DNA of 64,000 nucleotides from Dendrophyllia cribrosa (Eukaryota > Cnidaria > Anthozoa > Scleractinia > Dendrophylliidae). Position 1 is the stretch's first letter. The number at the start of each line of letters is the position of its first letter. Location of the stretch: the NCBI GenBank assembly GCA_024195265.1, contig JAJLRJ010000006.1, positions 13,586,139 through 13,650,138 on the forward strand, in the 5' to 3' direction. Of the stretch, positions 9,933-20,136 are shown in pieces. The notes below the pieces were generated by a model. That model searched no databases and had not been told where the DNA came from. It saw only the letters and a list, made by a program, of their open reading frames with translations. The position numbers and the translations under genes were made by a program.

Positions 9933-11071
9933 CTATTATAGTAAAAGACAGGGAAAAAAAAAAGCTAATCGTGAAATATATGCTTAGGTATTTTTCTCTA
10001 AAGACTGTACGTAAGAAGTCAAGCAGACACCCATTCAGCACCCCGGCGGCAACACCGGAGTACAGACTCAGTACAGACGAGGTTTACCGAGACTTGTATA
10101 TCATCCGCTTTGTCTTCAAAAAAAACTGCAACTTACCTAGGGAGCTTGTTTAACTCAACAGAGACCATGGGGACGCACTATTAAACATAATATTCATTTG
10201 TGTATTTTAATTATATGAAAGTAGACGATTCAGGACTCGTCGAATCTCAACATTCCCTTCTGTATGGTAAAGTTAGTAATACGAAAACCAGATGCTATTG
10301 TCATTTATAAGGTAAAAACTTACACATGTCAGAAAATTTATTTGTTTGTGGGAAGAGTGTCAATTGTGACATATAAATTAATCAAGAAAAAGATGTTCAT
10401 CATGTCACGAGCGAGGGACAAAGAAAAAACTAAACACTCGTGACATCTTTCTCATTTTCACTACCGAGCTTAATATTTAGCATCTTTCTTCATTTATGGG
10501 GTGGAGGAGGTTAGTCCTTTTACCATAACCCGTGATCACTTATTTTCTCTGGGGAACTCGCACACAATGTCCCTTTATTCTTAATTAGATATATGCGCCG
10601 TGCAGTATGTGGCCCAGGGGGACGTATTACGTATCCATATTTTTTGTGTTCAGTATAAAAGTGCTCGTCTCACGCCAAAACCTCCCTCAGTCTTTTCGAA
10701 AGGGACGACCGTCACATAGCTGCGCCTTTCCTCCTCCCGGCAGCGATGAACCATTCTTCTCCCCTGGGAGCAACCCGCTCCCAATCGCCTCGGGCTGATT
10801 CTCCCCATATCTTATCACAGCCCGGGCATTGTTTGCCGGGAATCCCAGTAAAAATATATTACTAAACCAGCCAAATACTTTGAAAGACGACTATTAAGTG
10901 AGCTTTTTCTTCCCCTCTATCTTCGACATGCCTGTTAGAACTTCTAAATACTTTGTCACTTCGACAGACTAACAGCAAAAATCCAAATTTACCTACACTG
11001 AAATGCGCGAAGTTTAATTTACACGGGCAATGAAACATTTGGAATAGAGGTTAATTCACTGAAGATGTTAC
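9933..11071 (-). other. Intron between HEPN and NB-ARC exons
   Basis: Minus-strand donor caG|GTAACA at 11071 and acceptor at 9933. The contents are non-coding. 10385-10440 has a short imperfect inverted repeat (tcacgagcgaggga...cactcgtga). Confidence 0.75.
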
Positions 11072-11888
11072 CTGAATTTTTCGGTTGACCATCGCGTTCA
11101 TCTTGCGCTACTTTTAACTCTTTGATCTTTTCCTCCAATATAGCAATGTTTGCAGTATCTCCTTCGATGGCCTTAACAGACTGCTTTATAGCATTTGACA
11201 GCGCTTTTAACTCGTTGATATCTGAGCCCATTCCCTCAAGAAAATTGATGTACGCTCGGGTCTCCTCTCTTACACCTTTTTCCAATTTACGAACTTCATT
11301 GGTAGGGAAGTCCGACTCGTTTAAACCACCAACAGCATCAATCGGGACTGTGGAAACACCCAGAGCTTGGAACGAGTCTTTTGCACGTTTCGCGCACTCA
11401 TCAAAGGTTACTTTATCCATCTCAGAACTGATCGCGTGGCAAAGAAAATTTCTTAGAAGGCGAAGCTGATCAATCGCAAGTGCAAACGTTTCCTTATTGT
11501 TTCCACCTGGGCTCACTACTGACGTGTGGAAGCTACCATGAGGTACCCCACGGGGCTTCACGTACGAGTCACTGAGCGTGGTGTGGTGTCCTGTGCTAGC
11601 TGTTAGGGCGAAGGACTGGGCATAGATAGTAGCCTGGAACAGGGCGGTGCAATCCCATTCACTGTAAGACACGTTTGTAGGGACTCTGGTTCTGCAAACT
11701 TCTGTAGAGGCAAACAAATTTCTCACAGCAGTAGAATCATCCCACAGCTGGAAACCAGGGCGATGTGCAAGGGTGTTGTCCCACATGGTTTTAAAGGTCT
11801 GTCGTAAGGCGTTTGGGAATTCATTTAAGACTATGGACGAGAACTTGAAGAAGTTTAACTGCTCGTCGCTAAACGGCTGCAAGGCCAT
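11072..11888 (-). CDS. DZIP3-like HEPN N-terminal exon of the receptor
   Basis: 272 codons plus one base. The N-terminal ~200 residues resemble the DZIP3/hRUL138-type HEPN domain found at the N terminus of many cnidarian and lophotrochozoan NLR-like proteins. The HEPN catalytic pattern R-x4-H is present as RNFLCH (R146, H151), in the family context (AIDQLRLLRNFLCHA), so metal-independent RNase activity is possible but not shown. About residues 215-260 form an acidic/Lys-rich coiled coil (NELKALSNAIKQSVKAIEGD...ILEEKIKELK). The exon ends at caG|GTAACA and joins the NB-ARC exon in phase. Upstream the frame stays open to a candidate acceptor (gattttcag near 11926), so a 5' non-coding exon is likely. 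The intact gene would encode about 1,214 residues. Confidence 0.8.
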
Positions 11889-12585
11889 CTCTGGTCCGTA
11901 TTGGCTTCCAGGTATGAAATGTTCTGAAAATCAAATTGAGAACGATTTGCAGATTTGCAAAGACTAGACATATTAGGGTTATGGCTACCACAGTATACTA
12001 TAGGGTAAAGGAACCATTAAATTTCATATTTTTGTCTAAAGACAATTGCGAGGTCTACTGGGGTCTGCGTGGGAAACAGTTCATTAAAATCACCCGGCAA
12101 TTTTCTGAGTAGATCTAACACGTCCATTACGCATGCCGTGGTAGAAAAACGACATCGTTATCCTTTTAGGAATCTATCGCAAAAAACCTATTCTTATTTA
12201 CTTCATTATTGTGTTATAGTGGCCCCATTTAGTGGTTATTTGTAAACTGCTCAGTTTCACGTTGACACTTCAATAAAGGCATTGATTGATTGTTTGACTT
12301 TCGATTGTTATACCATTGTTATTCGGCATTTACGATATGGTCGATCGATAGGCTTTCTTAGGAATCGGTCGTTTATTACGTCACAATGGGAAGGGGGTTA
12401 TTTATTTATTTCCTGATCAACAAGGGCAAATTCATTCATTATTATCATTACATGCATACACTGAACGGGTCATATACATCATATGTACTCTTTTTGAGAA
12501 AACTCTTTTTGAGAAACGAAGTCAAAAATGCTGTACCGCGAATGACTAAAGTTTATGACGCTATTATATTTCTTCAAATTTAATG
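11889..12585. other. Upstream flank of the receptor gene
   Basis: Should contain the promoter and a possible 5' exon; no individual element is identifiable. 12268-12298 (aataaaggcattgattgattg) looks like a LINE 3' tail with a short tandem end. Confidence 0.4.
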
Positions 12586-12627
12586 TTACAGTATACCTTC
12601 GATCTGAAGGTACTCTGTAACTTTAAA
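12586..12627. repeat. Fused termini of the TTAA-flanked element
   Basis: Two opposed ends (gttacagtataccttc and gaaggtactctgtaac) abut with almost no interior, matching the terminal repeats of the ~725-bp elements at 23275 and 37622. It is an extreme internal-deletion derivative. Confidence 0.6.
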
Positions 12628-12836
12628 GCTCCGTTAGTCCTTCAGGCTCTTAGCTTATGTGCTTCACGGGTGATACATTTGCATGATGACGTTTAGCTTC
12701 TGTTTGGGGATAGGGCGAAAAGAAAGGCCGGGAGCTCTCTGGTGCTCGTAGCAACTCTTTGATAGGGTTTGAATATTGTTTTCGTGATCGCTATCGTTAA
12801 AAGTTGCACGATGTCCATAGTTGCAGCAATGGTGGT

Positions 12837-13006
12837 CAGGGGCGTACCTGCCTGTAGGACAAGTAAGCACTGGCTTACAAGTTTTTTTTAAAAAAATTAA
12901 TCAGCTACAACGCGATGTCTTTCCGTATTTTATATTATGTTAACCTTTCCTTTTTTCAACTTGTGCCCCCTGGCATACTGGTAAAAACTGGTTAGGAACG
13001 CCCCTG
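12837..13006. mobile_element. CAGGGGCG-type MITE, 170 bp, 5-bp TSD
   Basis: Ends caggggcgt and acgcccctg; flanked by gtggt on both sides (12832-12836, 13007-13011). Short CAGGG ends with a 5-bp duplication fit a hAT5-like group; that assignment is inference. Confidence 0.75.
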
Positions 13007-13009
13007 GTG

Positions 13010-13530
13010 GTACCTTTCACAGTTTTGAATAAGGCAAAGCGAAAGACTTGTAGCATTGTTTTTTGAAGTAGTACACTTCTAGGATGCAAACGATCTCATT
13101 GCTCCTCGCCATGCCCCTTATTCATTTTGTTATATGATAATTCCGTCTAGAGCCCCCTGTTCCTAGAGTTTTTAATTAGTCTTCATTCACAGCATTTCCT
13201 TCCGGTTTAGAATTTGATTTCGTTTACGTAGCGCTCTTTAAAGCCGCACTTATATATAAAACACGGATAATCCATGGACTTTCAAAATGTACCTTCTCGT
13301 TAAGACTGCATAAACTGCACTTTAAGCACTCTACAGCACCTCAATGAACGACCCTAGAATTCAGTCATCAAGAATCCATGAATAGTGTCAGATAAATTTG
13401 GTTCTATGAAACTCTTAGTTAATACATTCTGAGACAAACAATACAGCTAAAGATTGCGTGACTCAGGTTAGATTCCCCTTTTTAGGAGTATTTCCCCTAA
13501 TTCTTAGAACGGACAGGAAAACCAGAAGTG
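13010..13530 (+). repeat. Segmental repeat, copy 1 (see 20485-21255)
   Basis: Co-linear with 20485-21255 over long shared stretches, e.g. tttcgtttacgtagcgctct, accttctcgttaaga and aatacattctgagacaaaca. No open reading frame, no inverted ends. Confidence 0.75.
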
Positions 13531-13627
13531 AAACAAAAGAAACGGCAGACTGATCCTTACGGCGGAAAAAAAAGAAACAGAAGCAGAAGGAAATAAAATA
13601 AAATAAAAGTGGAATATAATAGTGCCC

Positions 13628-13660
13628 AATATTTCGCTTTGCAAAACAAAGCTTCTTCAG
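13628..13660 (-). ncRNA. Hammerhead-ribozyme-like core, Penelope-associated
   Basis: On the minus strand: CUGAAGA (fits CUGANGA), one extra A, a six-pair stem II (gctttg/caaagc), GAAA, then a minimal two-pair stem III ending AUU as a possible cleavage triplet. Flanking bases (agtgc before, gcact after) can pair as part of stem I. It lies 3' of the GIY-YIG fragment at 13975-14258 in the same orientation, the expected place in a Penelope-like element. All core bases except the extra A match the consensus. Activity is not shown. Confidence 0.45.
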
Positions 13661-13759
13661 GCGCTAGCACTATAAATGATAACAAACGTAAAACCGTTAT
13701 ATAAATGATTTTGAAAAAACTTAAGAATAACAATAACAATAAATATGATTGGTGAATGG

Positions 13760-13932
13760 CAGGGGCGGATCCAGGATTTTTCTTAGGAGGGGGTGCACCT
13801 CTAAGGAATGACGTAACTGAAGGGTGACGTAAACAAATTTTAAAAGCGAACAACGCAGACTAGGTCATCTCAGGGGGGGGGGGGGAGGGGGGGGTGCGCA
13901 CCCCCTGCACCCTCCCCCTAGATCCGCCCCTG
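13760..13932. mobile_element. CAGGGGCGGATC-type MITE with internal G/C run, 5-bp TSD
   Basis: Starts caggggcggatccagg and ends ctagatccgcccctg, with aatgg duplicated either side. The interior has a 13-base G run and a second G run. A second copy at 43728-44183 carries an extra insertion. Confidence 0.85.
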
Positions 13933-13974
13933 AATGGTTTAACGGGTGATAAACTAAACTGACTAGTGATGAGA

Positions 13975-14258
13975 AAGTTAATGAAGTTCGTCGCGTCTGT
14001 TGATTCCAAGTGGTTCTAACGTCTTTGCTTTGTCTATGAGAAAAGCTTCACGCGCTTTTCGTACAGAGTCTCTGCTATTGCGTATTAATTCCAGTGGTAT
14101 AAGTTGCATATCTTTAGCAGAGTGTCCGGGTAGATTGAAGTGTTCTGATATAGGAGTAGGGCAGCTGAGGTGATGTGGATTCTCTACAGAGCGGCGATGT
14201 TCACCAAAGCGTTCATTTTAGTTTTCGTTTTGTTTCTCCGATGTATTGACACGGTATA
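13975..14258 (-). pseudogene. Penelope-like GIY-YIG endonuclease C-terminal fragment
   Basis: The minus strand reads, with one frameshift near 14215, a YIG-related segment then SVENPHHLSCPTPISEHFNLPGHS and LELIRNSRDSVRKAREAFLIDKA, ending in RDELH and a stop. This is the C-terminal half of a Penelope-type GIY-YIG nuclease, cut at its 5' side by the MITE at 14260-14440. Confidence 0.75.
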
Positions 14259-14259
14259 T

Positions 14260-14440
14260 ACACCTTATTCCAAAATGGCGGCCAATTTTTTTTTCTTTTA
14301 TATGCATGTTAATTAGCCCTCATGGCCTCATTTTCACTTGAAAATTCTTTTGTATTTTGCACATGCTGACGAGGCCAAAAGGGCTAATTTACATGGAAAT
14401 AAAAGAATAATAAAATGGCCGCCATTTTGGAATAAGGTGT
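14260..14440. mobile_element. ~180-bp palindromic MITE
   Basis: Ends caccttattccaaaatggc and its reverse complement; internal sequences (gttaattagccc / gggctaatttac) also pair, so most of the element can fold back. It lies against the GIY-YIG fragment. Confidence 0.85.
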
Positions 14441-14514
14441 ATTACGTTTAAAACAATTTTTAAAACAATTTTTTTTAGATTAGGTTTTTTGTGACATCTG
14501 AGTAACGCCAGAAT

Positions 14515-14745
14515 TTCATAACATTGAGGGTGGTCGCTTAACGGAAACACAAAACAAAGGAATTTGTCACATTTTTGACCTCGAAAGTGGTCGCGGTCGC
14601 TTAAGAAATTTGAGAAGTGGTCGCTTAAGAGAGAGTTTTCTAAACAGTATTTGACTGAAAAACAAAATGGTTATTTACAAAGTGGTCGCTTAATGGAGGT
14701 GGTCGCTTAATAGAGTGGTCGTTAAGAGAGAGTTGACTGTATATA
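14515..14745. repeat. GTGGTCGCTTAA-motif repeat
   Basis: Several direct copies of gtggtcgcttaa and an end tagagtggtcg...gagagttgactgtat. It belongs to the same dispersed family as 30460-30910 and 44915-45245. Non-coding. Confidence 0.6.
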
Positions 14746-14769
14746 TATATATATTCTATTCCCCCTTAC

Positions 14770-15290
14770 CAAAAAGCACTAGACGAAAGCGGATACAACT
14801 TCAAACTTCACCTATGACCCACTGAACAACCGTACAAACACTCAAAACCGCAGGAGAGCTCGCCACTTCACATGGTACAACCCTCCTTGGAATTCAAATG
14901 TCAAAACCAACTTAGGAAGAAAATTCCTCAACATCGTGGACAAATGTTTTCCAAAAAAACATCCTCTTCACAAGATCTTCAACAGACATACGCTTAAACT
15001 CAGCTACTCCTGTATGCCAAACATGAAATCCATCATCGCGTCGCATAACAAAACAGTCCTCTCCAATTACACGTCAACCCCGGTCACGGAACCTGTGAAA
15101 GAATGCAACTGCAGACAGAAAGAACAATGCCCCCTCGAAGGACAATGCCTCACAAACAGCCTACGTGTAGCCGTACCAGGATGGTACGGCTACACGTAGG
15201 CTACATTGTGTACCAAGCGTCTGTCACAACCGACACTACGACTGAGACTTACGTAGGACTGGCAACTAACTTCAAAGAACGATATAACAA
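14770..15290 (+). pseudogene. GIY-YIG retroelement fragment, 5' part
   Basis: The + strand encodes HFTWYNPPWNSNVKTNLGRKF and onward: a Cys-rich linker (CNCRQKEQCPLEGQC) and the start of a GIY-YIG domain (TYVGLATNFKERY). The frame is interrupted by a 45-bp palindrome at 15158-15202 and then split by a LINE insertion. The remainder continues at 16345-16655. This domain order is common in Penelope-like retroelements of corals; no intact reverse transcriptase is visible upstream. Confidence 0.7.
15158..15202. repeat. 45-bp palindrome inserted in the retroelement frame
   Basis: Arms agcctacgtgtagccgtacc(a) and its exact reverse complement, 21 bp each, around gga. It sits exactly between the Cys-rich linker and the GIY-YIG start, where family members have no extra residues. 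Confidence 0.8.
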
Positions 15291-16340
15291 CAACAACAAC
15301 AATTTATTCAGTATTCCCATATAGAGCAGTTTTCAATTGACTGTCGAAAGTAATTACACAATTGCTTTGGTTTTGCATTGCTACGCTTTGTGATTGGCTA
15401 AAAAATCTCGCGCCACTTTCTCGACCAATCAGAAGTAAAACCAAAACCAATCGTGACTTGCTCGCACGCGTTTTCCCGCGCTTGGCGCCCGCGACATGTA
15501 ATTGCTTCGAGCTCTGATTGGTTCATTGGATTGTTTACGACTGCTGTGATTGGTCAGAGTAATTACTTTGGTTTTGGTTTTACGACACTCAATTGAAAAC
15601 TGCTCTATATACATGGTATTACCTAATATAACTTATGTTATATAAAATAGTCATGTCTAATAATCAGATGAGCATCATTGATTGTCGCTTTAACATTGAA
15701 TCATAAATATAAGCAGCAACAGTTCTACGGACAAACGGATCAGCGTTATTAAAAAGGAACAAAATTTTTGAGATATTGTCTAAGTCATTAAAATTTGGGT
15801 ATTTGTCATTTATTTCATTGAAAAATTTCTTGCGTGTATCGCTGTAATGATGGCAATTGAATAGAAAGTGTGTTTCATTTTCAATTTCGTTTAAATGGCA
15901 GAGGTAGCAGATTCTCAGATTTTCAGGTGTCTTGTTATGCCTGCCAGTTTCAATTCTTAAGTTGTGGTTTCCAAGGCGAAATTTATTGATTTGTTTTTTG
16001 TGAAGTCTATTTTTTATTGAGTCCAAAAGGTCAGTTTTGTGACAATCTTTTTTAAAGACAGTAGAATTAAGTTTTTTATTTAAATTTAACAGATTAAGTT
16101 GATGGCTAGTTGAAGTTTTATTAACAGTTGGTCGAATACGTGTAACAATGTTATTACAATTACTAATGTCTAAATTTGAGATGTTTAGATTTGAAATGTT
16201 ACATAACGAATTTACTCTTTGTGTTAGATTTAGCTGATTTTTGTCTGCCATAGCTTTAGACAGATAATAGCATTGTTTGGCAATATTGTCTTCTGGTAAA
16301 TTTTCCAAGTGCAACCAAAATTTAATTATATTTATGTCGA
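15286..16340 (-). mobile_element. LINE 3' end (zinc-knuckle C terminus) nested in the GIY-YIG element
   Basis: Minus-strand frame 15664-16314 ends with ICYLCHLNEIENETHFLFNCHHY, the CCHC-type knuckle at the C terminus of many non-LTR reverse transcriptases. The polymerase core is missing (5' truncation, as usual for LINEs). The 3' end is a (gtt)n tail, seen on + as (aac)n at 15288-15300. The insertion splits the GIY-YIG frame and itself contains the MITE at 15319-15610. Confidence 0.7.
15319..15610. mobile_element. MITE nested in the LINE tail
   Basis: Ends atatagagcagttttcaatt and its reverse complement, about 28 bp with one mismatch. The interior has several attggt/accaat motifs. No coding sequence. 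Confidence 0.8.
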
Positions 16341-16344
16341 TTTT

Positions 16345-16655
16345 TCCTTTTAGTGATAGTCTGCCGAGAAATCACACAGCATCCTTCCGAAACCACAAGA
16401 AAAGAAACGAGACTGAACTATCAAAGCACATTTGGACCCTCAAAGTCGCAAAGAAACCCTTCAATGTGAAATGGAGGATACTAAGAAAATGTAAACCGTA
16501 TAATAATATTAGCAAAAAATGTAACCTCTGCCTGAGTGAAAATTTTTTTATAATCTGTCAAAAAGAATTATGTAGCCTTAACAAACGCAATGAACTAGCA
16601 AGTTCATGCCCCCACAGGAACAGATTTATACTCAAGTACTCCACGATAACGTAGC
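16345..16655 (+). pseudogene. GIY-YIG retroelement fragment, 3' part
   Basis: Encodes RNHTASFRNHKKRNETELSKH.., a Cys pair CNLCLSENFFIIC, then LNKRNELASSCPHR and a stop: the C-terminal part of the GIY-YIG protein whose 5' part is at 14770-15290. Frame and order match across the intervening LINE. Confidence 0.75.
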
Positions 16656-16901
16656 TATCACATAGTAACGCAGCCCCTCATTCCGCTTTTGTATCTTGTT
16701 GCATCTATTTATATACTTCGTAGTTCATTTTGTTTATATATTGCATAGCAACGGTGTTAAATGCTTATAACCGCCAGTTTTCAAATGTACGGGTCATTCG
16801 TTAAATTGCCTGATGAGTGTGGTCATCTTTAGACCATACGAAACAGAGCTGTAGCATTAAACGAATGAATATCTTCTGAAGTCTGATCTGCATTCAATGA
16901 A

Positions 16902-16979
16902 TTTATATATATATATATATATATAATATATTGTATATATATATATATTATATATATATAAATCAATATATCACCTATG

Positions 16980-17030
<51 letters not shown>
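16902..17030. repeat. (TA)n microsatellite
   Basis: Three blocks of ta dinucleotide, the longest about 50 bases (16981-17030), with short interruptions. The Tyr/Ile-rich open frames over it are artefacts. Confidence 0.95.
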
Positions 17031-17034
<4 letters not shown>

Positions 17035-17099
17035 TATGTATACAATGTGCCCTCCCGGTTGTTACCATAATGGCTTTATGGCAACTCCTGAACTTGGGC

Positions 17100-18146
17100 A
17101 CAGGATGTACGGCTTTATATATATATACTAGTAGTAATCATAGATTATAGTGCGTCTCCATATCCCGTGGCACCTCGTCTTGACCTAGTACCTCAGTTTC
17201 ATGAATTAATTTAGCCACTGTTTAAAAGGGCTATGTCGCGAGATATGTCACGCAGGCAAAAACGTGGGGCCGACATCAAACAAATCATTCACGCTATCGC
17301 CGTGGGATCGGGCAAAATCCTGCCGTGCTGTGTACTCCGAAAGGTCTCAGATTTTTCCGACGTATAAATAGTATATTTGTCTTGATTTCATTTCGGTTAT
17401 TTCTCCGATTCTGAAATCATACTCCTCAGTACATGTACTAATACCGTAACCGGAAATGAGAAATTTCCGAGAAAGCCTGAAAAAGTGCTCCCTTGATAAA
17501 CTTCTTGGACACCGCGCATGAAATCGACGTTTAAGTCAGGCAACATTCAACGTCAATTTCGCAGGATTTTTCGGATAAAATTACAATTACCAGTTGCAAG
17601 TAAGACACAAGACTATTGAATATAATTCCTTTATTAGCTAGACAAATTTTAGTCACAAAACTGCGAAATCTTTAGTCGCAAATGCGCCCGATACAGGCGC
17701 AATTTCGAGCACTGCAAAGTTATTAAATCTGCGTTCGCCCTGGCGCGGACGGTCAGTGAATTATTGCTACAAGACATACAGCGAATTGCACCGTACCGTA
17801 GAACATCGCGAAGAACGACGTCGGTATTTAGGTGAAAGCTTCCCCAATCAGGCAGAGAACCACAGCAAAATCAAGATATAACATTCAAAACATACCAGAA
17901 CGGTAGCGAGGAAAATCCGATAACTTCTTGCTTGATTCCAAAGAGACCCAACAACTTACTTGGTCCGGAGAAGAACCTTCGTCCAATTTTTCCACTGCGT
18001 ACTTTTAGTAGGCATTGAAATATTGAGCCGTACGATTCCAAAATCGGGAAAATATCCGAAACTAAGTCAAGACAAATAGATTATTCACAAGTGACATTTC
18101 GGAACCCCAGCTCCCCAGGATGATGCCTGATCTCCACGCGCTGGGA
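17100..18146. other. Intergenic DNA, no gene seen
   Basis: No supported reading frame or clear repeat. Contains scattered acgtttcaac-type motifs also seen in the tandem repeat that follows. Confidence 0.4.
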
Positions 18147-18324
18147 ATGCTGGATACTATTGTGACGTTTCAACATGGCGCAGATTTGGTACCGACACTT
18201 TTCTCGATTCGTTCCGCTTAGACGACGCGCTAAGCATGCTGGATACTATTGTGACGTTTCAACATGGCGCAGATTTGGTACCGACACTTTTCTCGATTCG
18301 TTCCGCCTAGCCGACAAGATTAGG
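18147..18324 (+). repeat. Two tandem copies of an 89-bp unit
   Basis: atgctggatactattgtgac to ttcgattcgttccgc occurs at 18147 and again at 18236 with very few differences. It abuts the left remnant of the TTAA-flanked element. Confidence 0.85.
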
Positions 18325-18325
18325 A

Positions 18326-19755
18326 AGCGTCTCCTTCGTCGACGCAATAAGGTATATCGGGAAATTTTTTTATATCTGAAAACATTTTCGCTTAGAGCCA
18401 TTTACGCGCGATTACTCCAGTTTCTTTCTTTTCAGTTTTTTTTTCACTAAAATTGAATACCGTAAATGATCTTATAAACGCCCCCGATCTAATGAACGCC
18501 TCCTATCTAATTAACGCCCTCCTGAGATGACAAGTTTGTATTGAACGCCCCTCTCTAACAAACGCCCCCCGTCTAATAAACGCCCCCCTTCCCTGATAAC
18601 TAACTCAGACATTGAAGACATTGACGATGAAAATACCATGGTGCTCGATGAGGACTCGGATGTTGACATTGAGCTATAAGAACTATGCCAGTACGGTACC
18701 CTTTTCCGCCGCTTTGTATGTACCATATACCGTTATGGATTTGTAGACGGTTTAGACTTATCAGCAGACGGACTTGATAGTCTGTCATTTAGGTTATAAT
18801 ATTACCGTATTTAGGTTACCATATTACAGTTATTGCAGTTACAGTTATTATATTACAGTTATTAGAATAAACGCCTCTCTCTTTTAAACGCCTCTTATCT
18901 TTTAAACGCCCCCCTCGGACCCTTGAAATTTAATGAACGCCCCCGGCGTTTATTAGATCATTTACGGTATGGGAACACACTTACCGTAAATGATCTAATA
19001 AACGCCGGGGGCGTTCATTAAATTTCAAGGGTCCGAGGGGGGCGTTTAAAAGATAAGAGGCGTTTAAAAGAGAGAGGCGTTTATTCTAATAACTGTAATA
19101 TGAAACTGTAACTGCAATAACTGTAATATGGTAACCTAAATACGGTAATATTATAACCTAAATGACAGACTATCAAGTCCGTCTGCTGATAAGTCTAAAC
19201 CGTCTACAAATCCATAACGGTATATGGTACATACAAAGCGGCGGAAAAGGGTACCGTACTGGCATAGTTCTTATAGCTCAATGTCAACATCCGAGTCCTC
19301 GTCGAGCACCATGGTATTTTCATCGCCGGCCTCTTCAATGTCTGAGTTAGTTATCAGGGAAGGGGGGCGTTTATTAGACGGGGGGCGTTTGTTAGAGAGG
19401 GGCGTTCAATACAAACTTGTCATCTTAGGAGGGCGTTAATTAGATAGGAGGCGTTCATTAGATCGGGGGCGTTTATTAGATCATTTACGGTACAGGCAGA
19501 ACTTTTTTTATCGCTTCCGGTCCGGAAACCAGAGAACAAATCAAATTAGCCAAATTTACAATGTAATAATCGCAGCTGATTATGACGCTCGCATCAAGAC
19601 TTCGTAAAAAATTCGGCAATTCATTCTATTAGAAAATGAAAGGTATATTTAGATAGCCAGCTCAATAAGCTTTAATTTGATATGAGGTTAAGGTATCTTA
19701 AGAATGATCTCGAGACGCTAGAGCTGTTACACTGGAGACGCCCAGGAAGTTGCCA
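18326..19755. mobile_element. Old copy of the ~725-bp TTAA element, split by a palindrome
   Basis: 18330-18457 and 19493-19755 match consecutive halves of the elements at 23275 and 37622 (agagccattt...ttcact, then ccggaaacc...tttagatagccagctc and agacgctagagctgtta). The 1.03-kb palindrome lies between the halves. Divergence is high, so this copy is old and the palindrome younger. Confidence 0.7.
18458..19492. mobile_element. 1.03-kb palindrome of two inverted ~512-bp repeat units
   Basis: Arms 18458-18969 and 18982-19492 are reverse complements over their whole length, separated by 12 bp (18970-18981). Each arm is itself bounded by taccgtaaatgatct(a/t)ataa at one end and its inverse at the other, so the structure is two MITE units head to head. 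Many (t/a)aaacgcccccc motifs recur within. Arms differ at several positions (near 18470 and 18520), so it is not an exact assembly mirror. The two ~71- and ~62-residue open frames in each arm are mirror images and not treated as genes. Confidence 0.9.
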
Positions 19756-19766
19756 CTGCGTGACAT

Positions 19767-20136
19767 TAGAGAGCTTAAGCAACGACGACGGCAACGCGAT
19801 GGAAAACGTCACTTGAAAAAAGGATTCGCGCTATTTTAAACTACTTTGCAGTTGTTCCAATTTGTTTAGTTTGTCTCATGTGTCTGGATTGTCCAGGAGC
19901 TAAATTTGAAGCAATGGCTTACCAGTTCAAATGGAGAAAGGAAAATTAACCGTCGCGTGTTCACGTTCTCCACAAAACCTATAATTTGATCATTTGACCT
20001 TGTTGTTTTGCTGAGAACGGCAACGAAATGTACAAAAATGTAAAACGCACGTGCAGAGGCATTGTTTTCGCTCATTAAACCTATTGTTTTGTGCCGTTCT
20101 CGCTGCCGTCACCGTTGTGGTTGCTTAAGCTCTCTA
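19767..20136. mobile_element. ~370-bp MITE, TIR tagagagcttaagcaac
   Basis: Ends tagagagcttaagcaacgac and gtggttgcttaagctctcta pair over about 27 bases with mismatches. No transposase. Confidence 0.75.

Noticed and set aside
16829..17131. Tyr/Ile-rich frames
   Set aside because: They are translations of the (TA)n microsatellite.
18511..19439. Open frames of 71 and 62 residues in each palindrome arm
   Set aside because: They are mirror copies of the same repeat sequence on opposite strands, with no family resemblance and changing at the same repeat boundaries.
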